A DNA stretch of 64,000 nt from assembly GCF_024170285.1 (NCBI RefSeq), contig NZ_JALJXV010000001.1, positions 62,001 to 126,000 of the forward strand. Reading direction: 5' to 3'. The number at the start of each line of letters is the position of its first letter. The stretch's first letter is position 1. Shown here piece by piece: positions 10,810 to 19,019 of the stretch. The translations under genes and the position numbers were made by a program. Below the pieces are notes generated by a model, which was given only the letters and a program-made list of their open reading frames with translations, had not been told where the DNA came from and searched no databases. This DNA comes from Natronocella acetinitrilica (GTDB lineage: Bacteria; Pseudomonadota; Gammaproteobacteria; Nitrococcales; Aquisalimonadaceae).

Positions 10810-13122
10810 GTGTCTCGACCGGAGCGCCCCCTTGCGCCACGGCGGCTTGCCGGACCGCTGGCAGCCATGATGCTGACCTTCGGCCTGTCACCGGCGATGG
10901 CGGCTGAACCACCCCCGCGTGACGTCTGGCCCGCCATGCCCTCGCCCGGCGATCAATGGGCCGCCTGTCTGGACAGACCCGCCGTACCCACCATCAGGGC
11001 CGATCGCGCCGCACGCCGGGGCCCGGACGTCGCCACCCGCATCGACGCCGACCGCATGCGTTATGAAACCACCGAGGGACGCTATTCGTTCAGCGGCGAC
11101 GTCTCGTTGGAACGGGCCGACCAGTGGCTGGGGGCGGACGAGGTGCTGTACCGGGAAATGGAAGACCGGGTGGATGCCCGCGGGTCGCTGCTCTACGGCG
11201 AGGAAGGCCTGCGCTTGTTCGCCGAGCAGGGCTACATGCTGCTCGGCGCAGGCAGCGGCAAACTGGACCGGGCACGCTATCTGGTGCCGGAAACACTGAC
11301 CCAGGGCGAGACCGACCGCATCCGCCTCGATGAAGACGGGGTGGTTCACCTCTCCGGTGCCACCTACTCCACCTGCGAGCCCGGCAACGAACTCTGGCAA
11401 CTGCGGGTCAGCCGGCTGCGACTGAACCGGGATACCGGCGTCGGCGAGGCCTGGGATGCACGCATGACCCTGTTCGGCACCCCGGTGGCCTACGTGCCCT
11501 ACATGAACTTTCCCATCGACGAGCGCCGCAAGAGCGGTCTGCTGCCGCCCACGTTCCGCCAGTCCGAGCGCGTCGGCACGGACTTCGCCCTACCCTATTA
11601 CTGGAATATCGCACCCAACTACGACGCCACCTTCACGCCCCGCTACATGAGCCAGCGCGGCTACATGATGGAGGGCGAGTTCCGCCATCTGCAGAGCTGG
11701 AATTCCGGCGAAGTACGCGGTGCCTACCTGCCAGACGACAATGAATTGGAACGCGATCGCTGGGCGTTGTCGGTCCAGCAACGGGCAAACCTGGCCCGGG
11801 GAGTCAGCGGCAGCCTGGACGTCAACCGGGTGAGCGACGAGGACTACTTTCGCGATTTCGGCAGCAGCTTCGACCAGTCCAGCACCACCCATCTGCGCAG
11901 CCGGGCCCAGCTCCGCCACCGCCAGGGTGACTGGACCAGCACCGCCCGCGCCGACTGGTTCCAGACCCTGTCACCGACCATCTCCGCCGGCAACCGGCCC
12001 TACGAGCGACTGCCACAGGTGGTGATGAGCTACACACCCTGGCGGGCCGACCTGGGCCCGGTGGCGCTGGATTACCGCCTGGACGCCGAGGCCGTGCGCT
12101 TCGACCATCCGGAACCCCGATTGCGCGACACGGGAACCCGGCTCGACATCACGCCACGGCTGGCATTGCCCTATGAACGCCAGGCCGGTTTCATCCGCCC
12201 CTCCGTGGCCCTGCGCCACACGCAGTACGATCTGGACCGGGTCGAAGGCGAGGAGGACGAAAACCTCAGCCGAACAACCCCCATCTCCAGTCTCGACGCC
12301 GGGATCTACCTGGAACGCCACTTCCAGGCGTTCAACAGGCCCCTGCGACAGACCCTGGAACCCCGGGCCTACTACCTTTACGTGCCCCGGCGGGATCAAT
12401 CCGACTTTCCGCTGTTCGACACCACCGCGGCTCAGCCCACGCTGTTCCAGTTCTACTCGGAGAACCGCTTCATAGGCGCCGATCGCATGGGTGACGCGAA
12501 TCAACTCACCACCGGGCTGACCAGCCGTTTTGTGGACAGGGCGACCGGAGCCGAGTACTTTCGCGTCGGCGTGGGGCAGATCCGCTATTTCGACGACCGA
12601 GAGGTGCAACTGCGGGCCTCCGACCCCATCGACGAGACCAACCGCTCGGATATCATCGGTGAGGCGCGGGCGCAGTTGCCGGCGGGCTTTTCGGTCGGCG
12701 GCGAGGTGGTCTGGGATCCTGATGCGGAAGAAACCCGCTTCACCAGCGCGCGCATCAACTACCAGCCACGTAACGATGCCGTGATCTCCACCGCCTACCG
12801 GGCACGCCGCGACAACGGCGAACTGACGCTGGAGCAGCGCGACATCGCCATGGTCTGGCCAGTGTTCCAGCGCTGGCACGTGTTCGGCGGCTGGCGCTAT
12901 TCCATGCTCGAAGATCGAACACTGGAGGCGTTCGGCGGTCTAGAATATCGCGATTGTTGCTGGAGCCTGCGGCTCGTGAATCGCTACTATCGGGATGACA
13001 TACTCGAGGAGCCGGAGCGCTCCGTCATGCTGCAGTTCGAATTCCGAGGTCTCGGCAGTGTCGGAGACCGTATCGAGGACTTCCTGCAGGACAGTATCTA
13101 CGGCTATCAGGACATGAGGTAA
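10810..13122 (+). CDS. lptD: LPS-assembly protein LptD
   Basis: A 770-residue outer-membrane beta-barrel that inserts LPS into the outer leaflet with LptE. A signal peptide ends about residue 31 (SPAMA/AEPP). The N-terminal OstA/jellyroll part (~80-210) is followed by a long barrel rich in aromatic/alternating strands ending with FEFRGLG. The disulfide pattern is retained: an N-terminal Cys at ~53, another in YSTCEPGN, and the adjacent CC pair in EYRDCCWSL near the C-terminus. The GTG start has AAGGAG 4-5 nt upstream. An in-frame start at 10672 would lack a signal peptide at the N-terminus and is rejected. Confidence 0.96.
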   Translation: MSRPERPLAPRRLAGPLAAMMLTFGLSPAMAAEPPPRDVWPAMPSPGDQWAACLDRPAVPTIRADRAARRGPDVATRIDADRMRYETTEGRYSFSGDVSLERADQWLGADEVLYREMEDRVDARGSLLYGEEGLRLFAEQGYMLLGAGSGKLDRARYLVPETLTQGETDRIRLDEDGVVHLSGATYSTCEPGNELWQLRVSRLRLNRDTGVGEAWDARMTLFGTPVAYVPYMNFPIDERRKSGLLPPTFRQSERVGTDFALPYYWNIAPNYDATFTPRYMSQRGYMMEGEFRHLQSWNSGEVRGAYLPDDNELERDRWALSVQQRANLARGVSGSLDVNRVSDEDYFRDFGSSFDQSSTTHLRSRAQLRHRQGDWTSTARADWFQTLSPTISAGNRPYERLPQVVMSYTPWRADLGPVALDYRLDAEAVRFDHPEPRLRDTGTRLDITPRLALPYERQAGFIRPSVALRHTQYDLDRVEGEEDENLSRTTPISSLDAGIYLERHFQAFNRPLRQTLEPRAYYLYVPRRDQSDFPLFDTTAAQPTLFQFYSENRFIGADRMGDANQLTTGLTSRFVDRATGAEYFRVGVGQIRYFDDREVQLRASDPIDETNRSDIIGEARAQLPAGFSVGGEVVWDPDAEETRFTSARINYQPRNDAVISTAYRARRDNGELTLEQRDIAMVWPVFQRWHVFGGWRYSMLEDRTLEAFGGLEYRDCCWSLRLVNRYYRDDILEEPERSVMLQFEFRGLGSVGDRIEDFLQDSIYGYQDMR

Positions 13123-13124
13123 CC

Positions 13125-14420
13125 ATGATCGGGGACAAGATCAGGCAGCTCGGCATCTGCGCGCTGGCAGCCTCCAGCATGACGCTGGCCACACTGGCCG
13201 GCGCAAGCCAGAGCCTCGACCGCATTGTTGGCATCGTCAACGATGACATCATTCTGGCATCGGAACTGGAGGCGGAAATCCAGTCCGTCCGACAGCAGTT
13301 CCAGGGCAGCAACGTACGCCTGCCCAGCGGTGCCGAACTGGAGCGGCAGGTCATGGATCGGCTGATCCTCAAGCGCCTGCAGCTGGCCTACGCACAGCGC
13401 GTCGGCATCACCGTCGATGAGGAAACCCTCAACGCCGCGGTCCGCCAGGTGGCAGCGCAGAACAACATGAACCTGCCCCAGTTCCAGCAGGCCCTGCAAC
13501 GCCAGGGCATGTCCTTCGCGGCCTTCCGCGAGGATCTCCGCGAGGACATCCTGCTGTCACGCCTGCACCAGCGCGAGGTTGAGCGCCAGGTGGAAATCAC
13601 GCAGCAGGAGATCGAGGAATTTCTCTCCAGCGAGGCGGCGTCCCAGGATCTCCAATACCGGGTCTCCCACATTCTGATATCCACGCCGGAAGCCGCGAGC
13701 CCCGAGCAACTGGATACCGCCCGGCAGCGGGCAGAGGAGATTGTCGCGGAACTTCGCGATGGCGCCGACTTCGCCGAAACCGCCGCACGCGTCTCAGACG
13801 GTCAGCGCGCCCTGGAAGGTGGCGATCTGGGCTGGCGCGCCGGCGGTGAGCTGCCCAGCGTGTTCCAGGACGATGTGCTCGGCCTCCAGCCCGGCGACAT
13901 TGCCGGGCCGATTCGCAGCGGCAGCGGCTTCCACATCGTGCTGTTGCGTGATGTCCGCAGCGAGGACGCACAGCTGGTCCAGCAGACCCGGGCCCGCCAC
14001 ATCCTCATCCGCACCAGCGAGGTTGTCACCGACGAAGACGCGCGCCTGCGGCTGGAAAGCCTGCTGGACCGGATAGAAAACGGCGAGGACTTCAGCGCCC
14101 TCGCCCGGGTGCACTCGGACGACAGCGGTACCGCCTCTCGTGGTGGTGACCTGGACTGGGTCAGCCCCGGACAGTTGGTGCCCGCTTTCGAGCGCGTCAT
14201 GGACAACCTGGGTGAGGGCGAGATCAGCCAACCCTTCGAAACCCAGTTCGGCTGGCATGTGGTAAAGGTCGAGGACCGCCGCGAGCGGGACAGCACCGAG
14301 GACTACCGTCGCATGCAGGCGGCACAGCAGATCCGCGAGCGCAAGAGCGACGAAGTCGTGGAGGGCTGGTTACGGCGGCTGCGTGATGAAGCCTACGTGG
14401 AAAACCGCCTGGCGGAATAG
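13125..14420 (+). CDS. surA: Periplasmic chaperone and peptidyl-prolyl isomerase SurA
   Basis: A 431-residue protein with a signal peptide (~26 residues), an N-terminal SurA domain (~30-150, starting SLDRIVGIVNDDIIL) and two parvulin domains. The first contains VSHILI near residue 180, the second RHILIRTS near residue 290. SurA escorts unfolded outer-membrane proteins, including LptD, to the BAM complex, and it lies 2 bp after lptD. It is of standard length. Confidence 0.97.
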   Translation: MIGDKIRQLGICALAASSMTLATLAGASQSLDRIVGIVNDDIILASELEAEIQSVRQQFQGSNVRLPSGAELERQVMDRLILKRLQLAYAQRVGITVDEETLNAAVRQVAAQNNMNLPQFQQALQRQGMSFAAFREDLREDILLSRLHQREVERQVEITQQEIEEFLSSEAASQDLQYRVSHILISTPEAASPEQLDTARQRAEEIVAELRDGADFAETAARVSDGQRALEGGDLGWRAGGELPSVFQDDVLGLQPGDIAGPIRSGSGFHIVLLRDVRSEDAQLVQQTRARHILIRTSEVVTDEDARLRLESLLDRIENGEDFSALARVHSDDSGTASRGGDLDWVSPGQLVPAFERVMDNLGEGEISQPFETQFGWHVVKVEDRRERDSTEDYRRMQAAQQIRERKSDEVVEGWLRRLRDEAYVENRLAE

Positions 14421-15424
14421 TGGAAACCATGGGCCAGTCAGCAGCGCCGCGCATCGCACTCACCCTGGGTGAGCCGGCGGGCATTGGCCCGGACCTCTGT
14501 CTGGCCATTGCACAGCAGCCATGGGAAGCCAGCCTGGTTGCCGTCGGCTGCGGTGAAACGCTCAGGGCCAGGGCCGTGGAACTGGATATGCCGTTGGAGT
14601 TGATCAGCGACGACGGCAACGCCGAACCCCATCGACCGGGAACGCTGCGCCTCGCAGACTGCCCGACGGCGGTGGCGGTTGCCGCCGGTCACCTCGACCA
14701 GCGCAACGCCCAGGCTGTGCTCGACATGCTGCGACAGGCCGGGCAGGGCTGCCTCGACGGGGTCTACGACGCCGTGGTCACCGGTCCGGTTCAAAAGAGC
14801 GTCATCAATGACGCAGGCATTCACTTCACTGGCCACACCGAGTTCTTCGCCGAACTCACCGGCGCGCCGCGGCCGGTGATGCTGCTGGCCGCTGACAACC
14901 TGCGGGTTGCCCTTGCCACCACGCATCTGCCCCTGAGAGAGGTCGCCGACGCCATCAACGAGCCGGGGCTCAGCGAGGTGTTGCGTATCCTGCATCGGGA
15001 TCTACGCGCGCGCATGGGCCTGGAGACGCCCCGCATCCTGGTCTGTGGCCTCAACCCCCACGCCGGGGAGGGCGGGCACCTGGGCCGGGAAGAGCTCGAT
15101 ATCATCATCCCCTGCCTGGAGCGACTTCGCGCCGAAGGCCTGGACCTGGTGGGCCCGTTACCCGCCGATACACTGTTCACCCCACGCGTCCTTGAGGGCG
15201 CCGACGCGGTGCTGGCCATGTACCACGACCAGGGCCTTCCGGTTCTGAAACACGTGGGTTTCGGCCACGCCGTGAATATCACCCTGGGGCTGCCCATCAT
15301 CCGCACCTCGGTGGACCACGGCACGGCCCTCGATCTGGCCGGCACGGGTCGGGCGGATGCCGGCAGCCTGGTGGCCGCTCTGCACAGCGCCATTGCCATG
15401 GTGCATGCAAGCCGCTCGCAATGA
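14420..15424 (+). CDS. pdxA: 4-hydroxythreonine-4-phosphate dehydrogenase
   Basis: A 334-residue PdxA that oxidises 4-phosphohydroxy-L-threonine in pyridoxal 5'-phosphate synthesis. Family blocks are [13 protein letters not shown], the metal-binding histidine region [22 protein letters not shown] and the C-terminal [12 protein letters not shown]. The start could be GTG 14420, overlapping the surA stop by one base, or ATG 14429. Both give normal proteins and I cannot separate them. pdxA in an lptD-surA operon is the standard gammaproteobacterial arrangement. Confidence 0.96.
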   Translation: METMGQSAAPRIALTLGEPAGIGPDLCLAIAQQPWEASLVAVGCGETLRARAVELDMPLELISDDGNAEPHRPGTLRLADCPTAVAVAAGHLDQRNAQAVLDMLRQAGQGCLDGVYDAVVTGPVQKSVINDAGIHFTGHTEFFAELTGAPRPVMLLAADNLRVALATTHLPLREVADAINEPGLSEVLRILHRDLRARMGLETPRILVCGLNPHAGEGGHLGREELDIIIPCLERLRAEGLDLVGPLPADTLFTPRVLEGADAVLAMYHDQGLPVLKHVGFGHAVNITLGLPIIRTSVDHGTALDLAGTGRADAGSLVAALHSAIAMVHASRSQ

Positions 15425-16212
15425 ACGACTTCGCCGGCCATCGGGCCCGCAAACGCTTCGGACAGAATTTTCTCCACGACCGTGGCGTCATCCAGCGAAT
15501 CATCGCCGCCGTACAGCCCCGCCCCGGCGATCACCTGGTGGAGATCGGACCTGGCCAGGGGGCGCTCACCCTGCCCCTGCTTGATGCCGCCGGAAGCCTC
15601 GAGGCTGTGGAGATGGACCGTGACCTGGTACCGCGCCTGCAAGCACGCTGCGCCGGACATGGCGAGCTCGTCCTTCATCAGGGCGACGCCCTGCGCTTCG
15701 ACTTCCGTCAGTGCCACGGCGGGGCAGGTCGCCTAAGGCTGATCGGCAACCTGCCCTACAATATTTCCACGCCGCTGCTCTTCCACCTGCTCAAACAGGC
15801 CGACCTGGTGCTGGACATGCACTTCATGCTGCAGCGAGAGGTAGTGGAACGCATGGCCGCCCAGCCAGGCAGCAAAACCTACGGTCGTCTGTCGGTGATG
15901 ATCCAGTACGCCTGCGAGGTTGAAGCCCTGTTCCGGGTGCCGCCCGGCGCCTTCAACCCCGCACCCAAGGTAGAATCGGCCATTGTCCGGCTCACGCCGA
16001 AGTCGCCTGATCTGCCTGCATGCGACCAGCAACGCCTCGCCACCGTGGTTGCCGCCGCCTTCGGACAGCGGCGCAAGACACTGCGCCGTGCCCTTGCAGG
16101 CGTGATCGACGCCGGGTTGATCAGCACCGCCGGCATCGATCCCGGGGCCCGCGCTGAACAGCTCACCGTGGGGCAGTTTGTCCGGCTGGCCAACGCATCC
16201 TCCCCGCCCTGA
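15421..16212 (+). CDS. rsmA: 16S rRNA (adenine1518/1519-N6)-dimethyltransferase
   Basis: A 263-residue KsgA/RsmA that dimethylates two adjacent adenines in the 3' hairpin of 16S rRNA late in 30S assembly. The N-terminal [11 protein letters not shown], the SAM-binding [11 protein letters not shown] and the catalytic NLPYN ([10 protein letters not shown]) are all visible. Its ATG overlaps the pdxA stop (ATGA), indicating coupling. Downstream the classical order is interrupted by a universal stress gene before apaG. Confidence 0.97.
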   Translation: MNDFAGHRARKRFGQNFLHDRGVIQRIIAAVQPRPGDHLVEIGPGQGALTLPLLDAAGSLEAVEMDRDLVPRLQARCAGHGELVLHQGDALRFDFRQCHGGAGRLRLIGNLPYNISTPLLFHLLKQADLVLDMHFMLQREVVERMAAQPGSKTYGRLSVMIQYACEVEALFRVPPGAFNPAPKVESAIVRLTPKSPDLPACDQQRLATVVAAAFGQRRKTLRRALAGVIDAGLISTAGIDPGARAEQLTVGQFVRLANASSPP

Positions 16213-16222
16213 CGCAACGGAC

Positions 16223-16250
16223 TTCCGCCGAAACTGTCGATACGTATACT
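16223..16250 (+). promoter_or_regulatory. Possible sigma-70 promoter for the universal stress gene
   Basis: A TTCCGC box lies 16 nt upstream of a good TATACT -10 box (16245-16250), 51 bp before the UspA-family start. The -10 is strong and the -35 is poor. This would allow the inserted stress gene to be transcribed separately from the lptD-rsmA operon. It is a visual match only. Confidence 0.35.
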
Positions 16251-16300
16251 GGGCAGAGAGCCGCTCGGTTGACGGCGCATGAGCCTGGAGGACGAACTGC

Positions 16301-16741
16301 ATGGAACAAGCCCCCAAGTACACACGCATCATGCTGTGCGTGGATTTCAGCGAAGATGCCGATCGCGTTTGCGCCCGCGCTGCGGACATTTCAAGGCGTC
16401 ATGATGCGCCGCTGCACCTGCTGCATGTGGTGGAGCATGTGCCAGTAGACGCGGTGGGGGAGTTTCTTGGGCCGCCACAGGTGGACGTCCACGAGGGCAT
16501 GCTGCGCAGCGCCGAGGATCGCCTGAAGCGCACTGCCGCACGCATGGGGTTTCCCGATGCCGACCGTACCGTCACCGCAGGCTACACCCGACAGGAAATC
16601 GTCAATCACGCCGAAGCACTGGGCTGCGACCTGATCGTGGTGGGTAGTCACGGCCGGCATGGGCTGGCGCTGCTGCTGGGGTCCACAGCCAGCGCGGTGC
16701 TGCAAGGTGCACGCTGCGACGTGCTCGCAGTGCGCATCTAG
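16301..16741 (+). CDS. Universal stress protein, UspA family
   Basis: A 146-residue Usp domain with a V-D-F opening strand (IMLCVDFSEDA) and the ATP-binding signature G-x2-G-x9-G-S (GSHGRHGLALLLGSTAS) near residue 120. It is therefore probably of the nucleotide-binding UspFG/MJ0577-like class rather than the non-binding UspA class. It sits between rsmA and apaG, two genes normally adjacent in E. coli, and has its own candidate promoter. Its stress trigger cannot be inferred. Confidence 0.9.
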   Translation: MEQAPKYTRIMLCVDFSEDADRVCARAADISRRHDAPLHLLHVVEHVPVDAVGEFLGPPQVDVHEGMLRSAEDRLKRTAARMGFPDADRTVTAGYTRQEIVNHAEALGCDLIVVGSHGRHGLALLLGSTASAVLQGARCDVLAVRI

Positions 16742-17109
16742 AGAATTCCCTGTCTACCTGCCCGGCCCTACAGCAGGGTCAGGAGCACAGCCACGGCGAC
16801 GCCGACGGCGAGCAGGAGCACCGGATCAGGCCGGGGATAACGTCGTTGTTTGTAGTCCATGGTCCAGTTTTATAAGGCATTGACCGCCCGGAGACTGTGT
16901 CAACGGTCTCATTTATCAACGGACGTCCGTCGCATCCCGCTGATTATCTGTCTGTTTCATGTCCGAAAACGGCTCTCGGGACCGGATCGCCAAGGGCCGA
17001 CTTTCCCGCACTGCACCACTGCCGTTACACTGCTCATGCTGGAGACGGCGCCCTGCAACCGGCGCCACTCACCGAATCGACACGTTCAGCACAGGAAGAC
17101 CCGCGACCG
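16742..17109. other. 368-bp gap between the stress gene and apaG
   Basis: The longest non-coding stretch in the lptD-apaH locus. It holds a possible 30-residue membrane ORF on the minus strand (reported separately at 16768-16860) and a TTGAC...GTCAA inverted pair at about 16880-16904. A TACACT -10-like box lies near 17026, upstream of apaG. No tRNA, terminator with a T-run or convincing -35/-10 pair was found. Confidence 0.5.
16768..16860 (-). CDS. Possible 30-residue single-pass membrane microprotein
   Basis: An ATG-initiated ORF of 30 codons. It encodes a basic, Tyr/Pro-rich N-terminus (MDYKQRRYPRPDP) followed by an uninterrupted hydrophobic run of about 17 residues (VLLLAVGVAVAVLL...) ending at the stop codon. 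This positive-inside, one-helix layout is typical of small inner-membrane proteins. There is no good Shine-Dalgarno, although TATAAAA lies just upstream and could give a nearly leaderless mRNA. It could also be chance in GC-rich DNA. The function is unknown. Confidence 0.33.
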   Translation of the reverse strand: MDYKQRRYPRPDPVLLLAVGVAVAVLLTLL

Positions 17110-17493
17110 ATGACCGACTCGTCTCGCTACAGCATCCGCGTTGAGGTGGAACCCGCCTATCTGGACCAGGAGTCCGCTCCCCAGGAGGATCGTTACGTAT
17201 TCAGCTATACGGTGACCATTCAAAATCTGGGCGAGATGGCGGCAAAACTGGTGCGTCGGCACTGGATCATCACGGATGCCAATGGCGAGCGGCGGGAAGT
17301 CAGTGGCGAAGGCGTTGTCGGCGAACAACCCCTGCTCGGCCCGGGGGATCAGTTCCGCTATACCAGCGGTGCCATGCTCAATACGCCGGTGGGCAGCATG
17401 GAAGGCAGTTATGAACTGATCGCCGATGACGGCACCACCTTTACCGCCGCCATTCCGGCTTTCACGCTGGCCATGCCCAGAACGCTGCATTGA
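17110..17493 (+). CDS. apaG: ApaG (CorD) domain protein
   Basis: A 127-residue fibronectin-III-like fold protein with the family core QNLGEMAAKLVRRHWIITDANG and PLLGPGDQFRYTSGA, and MEGSYEL towards the C-terminus. The ATG at 17110 gives the standard length; longer in-frame extensions upstream are rejected. Its biochemical role is unsettled (magnesium/cobalt phenotypes are known in enterics). It precedes apaH by 34 bp. Confidence 0.95.
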   Translation: MTDSSRYSIRVEVEPAYLDQESAPQEDRYVFSYTVTIQNLGEMAAKLVRRHWIITDANGERREVSGEGVVGEQPLLGPGDQFRYTSGAMLNTPVGSMEGSYELIADDGTTFTAAIPAFTLAMPRTLH

Positions 17494-17527
17494 TGCGAGA
17501 CCTCGCCCACCACTGCCGGAGTTGATC

Positions 17528-18361
17528 GTGGCGACCTACTGCATTGGCGACATCCAGGGCTGTCATCCGCAGTTCCTCGAACTGCTGGAACGGCTTGATT
17601 TCCGTCCGGGGCGGGATCGCCTGTGGCTGACCGGCGACCTGGTGAATCGCGGTCCGCAGTCCCTGGAAGTCCTGCGCTACGTAAAGGCAATGGGCGATCA
17701 CGTGGTGACCGTGCTCGGCAACCATGACCTGCACCTGCTCGCTATCTGGGCCGGCGCCTCCGGGCTCAAGAGTTCGGACACTGTGGCGGACGTACTCCAG
17801 GCACCTGACCGAGACGAGCTGATGAACTGGCTTCGGCGCCAACCGCTCATGCATGAAGATCCCACACTTGGCTATGTCATGACCCATGCCGGTATCGCCC
17901 CGCCGTGGACGCTGGACGTTGCCCGGGCCTGCGCCCGGGAGGCCGAAGAGGTACTACGGGGAGACGAGTTCAACCTGTTCATGGCAGAAATCTACGGCAA
18001 TGATCCGGCACAGTGGGATCCCGCCCTCAGGGGCTGGGATCGGCAGCGTTACATCATCAACGCACTGACCCGCATGCGTTACTGCGCACCGGACGGGAGC
18101 CTGCTGCTGGATTTCAAGGGCGAACCCGGCAGCCAGCCCCCGGACTACCTGCCCTGGTTTCATGTCCCCCATCGGCACCCGCTGCCCACCGGCACCCGCC
18201 TGGTAACCGGCCATTGGTCCACCCTCGGCTTCTATGACCAGCCGGACGTGATCTCCATTGATACCGGTTGTCTCTGGGGCGGTGAGCTCACCGCGATTCA
18301 ACTGGATGCCGACGCCCGCCGCACCACCGTGAAATGTCCCGTAGCCATGAAGCCGGCCTGA
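17528..18361 (+). CDS. apaH: Symmetrical bis(5'-nucleosyl)-tetraphosphatase
   Basis: A 277-residue metallophosphatase that splits Ap4A into two ADP and can decap Np4-RNAs. Calcineurin-type motifs are in order: GDIQG (start), GDLVNRGP (~residue 37) and GNHDLH (~residue 63), with a further histidine in MTHAGIAPPW. The GTG start at 17528 has GGAG six bases upstream and yields (M)ATYCIGDIQGC, the normal N-terminus. The gene is convergent with ampD, 26 bp away. Confidence 0.96.
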   Translation: MATYCIGDIQGCHPQFLELLERLDFRPGRDRLWLTGDLVNRGPQSLEVLRYVKAMGDHVVTVLGNHDLHLLAIWAGASGLKSSDTVADVLQAPDRDELMNWLRRQPLMHEDPTLGYVMTHAGIAPPWTLDVARACAREAEEVLRGDEFNLFMAEIYGNDPAQWDPALRGWDRQRYIINALTRMRYCAPDGSLLLDFKGEPGSQPPDYLPWFHVPHRHPLPTGTRLVTGHWSTLGFYDQPDVISIDTGCLWGGELTAIQLDADARRTTVKCPVAMKPA

Positions 18362-18387
18362 TCCGCCAGCCCCCCGGCCAGGACGAT

Positions 18388-18945
18388 TCAAGCCCCAAGC
18401 TGGTGCAATGAACGACGATAACGCTCCCAATTGAAGCTCGGACCCGGGTCAGTCTTTCTATCCGGAGCAATATCGCTGTGTCCCACGATCCGCGCAGGCG
18501 TAATCGCCGGATAGGCCCTGGTGAGCACCCGTGTCAGGCTTGCGAGGCGCCGGTACTGGCGCACGGTGTAGGGGGTTTGTTCATCCCCCTCGAGCTCGAT
18601 GCCGATGGAATAGTCATTGCATCGCTCCCTGCCTTCCCAGACAGACACACCGGCATGCCAGGCACGCCGATGCAGGGCCACATACTGGGTCAGGCTGCCA
18701 TCGCGACGGAGCAGCAGATGGCTGGAGACACGCAGGCCGCGCAACCCCTCGAAATAGGGGTGGGCGTCGCAATCGAGGGTATTCGTGAACAGGGCATCGA
18801 TCCATGGCCCCCCGTATCGTTCAGGCGGCAGGCTGATGCAGTGGATGACGAGCAGATCAATGCTGGTTCCCGGCGGCCGTTCATCGGCATTAGGCGACGC
18901 CAGCCGCCGGACCGACGTCAGCCAACCGTCCGCTTCGAGTTGCAT
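18388..18945 (-). CDS. ampD: 1,6-anhydro-N-acetylmuramyl-L-alanine amidase
   Basis: A 185-residue cytoplasmic zinc amidase that releases peptides from anhydro-muropeptides during wall recycling. The zinc ligands are the histidine in VIHCISLPP and the His/Asp pair in VGHSDIAPDRKTDPG. A second histidine lies in LRRDGSLTQYVALHRRAWHAG. The start is ATG 18945 (MQLEADGWL), matching E. coli AmpD's opening; an in-frame ATG at 18993 would add an atypical tail. It complements amgK/murU elsewhere in the window. Confidence 0.94.
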   Translation of the reverse strand: MQLEADGWLTSVRRLASPNADERPPGTSIDLLVIHCISLPPERYGGPWIDALFTNTLDCDAHPYFEGLRGLRVSSHLLLRRDGSLTQYVALHRRAWHAGVSVWEGRERCNDYSIGIELEGDEQTPYTVRQYRRLASLTRVLTRAYPAITPARIVGHSDIAPDRKTDPGPSFNWERYRRSLHQLGA

Positions 18946-19019
18946 GCTGGGCGGTAATCCATTGGTTCGCGAGACATGTCCACATGGTAGCATCCCGTCA
19001 TGACACCAAAGGAGCCGGC

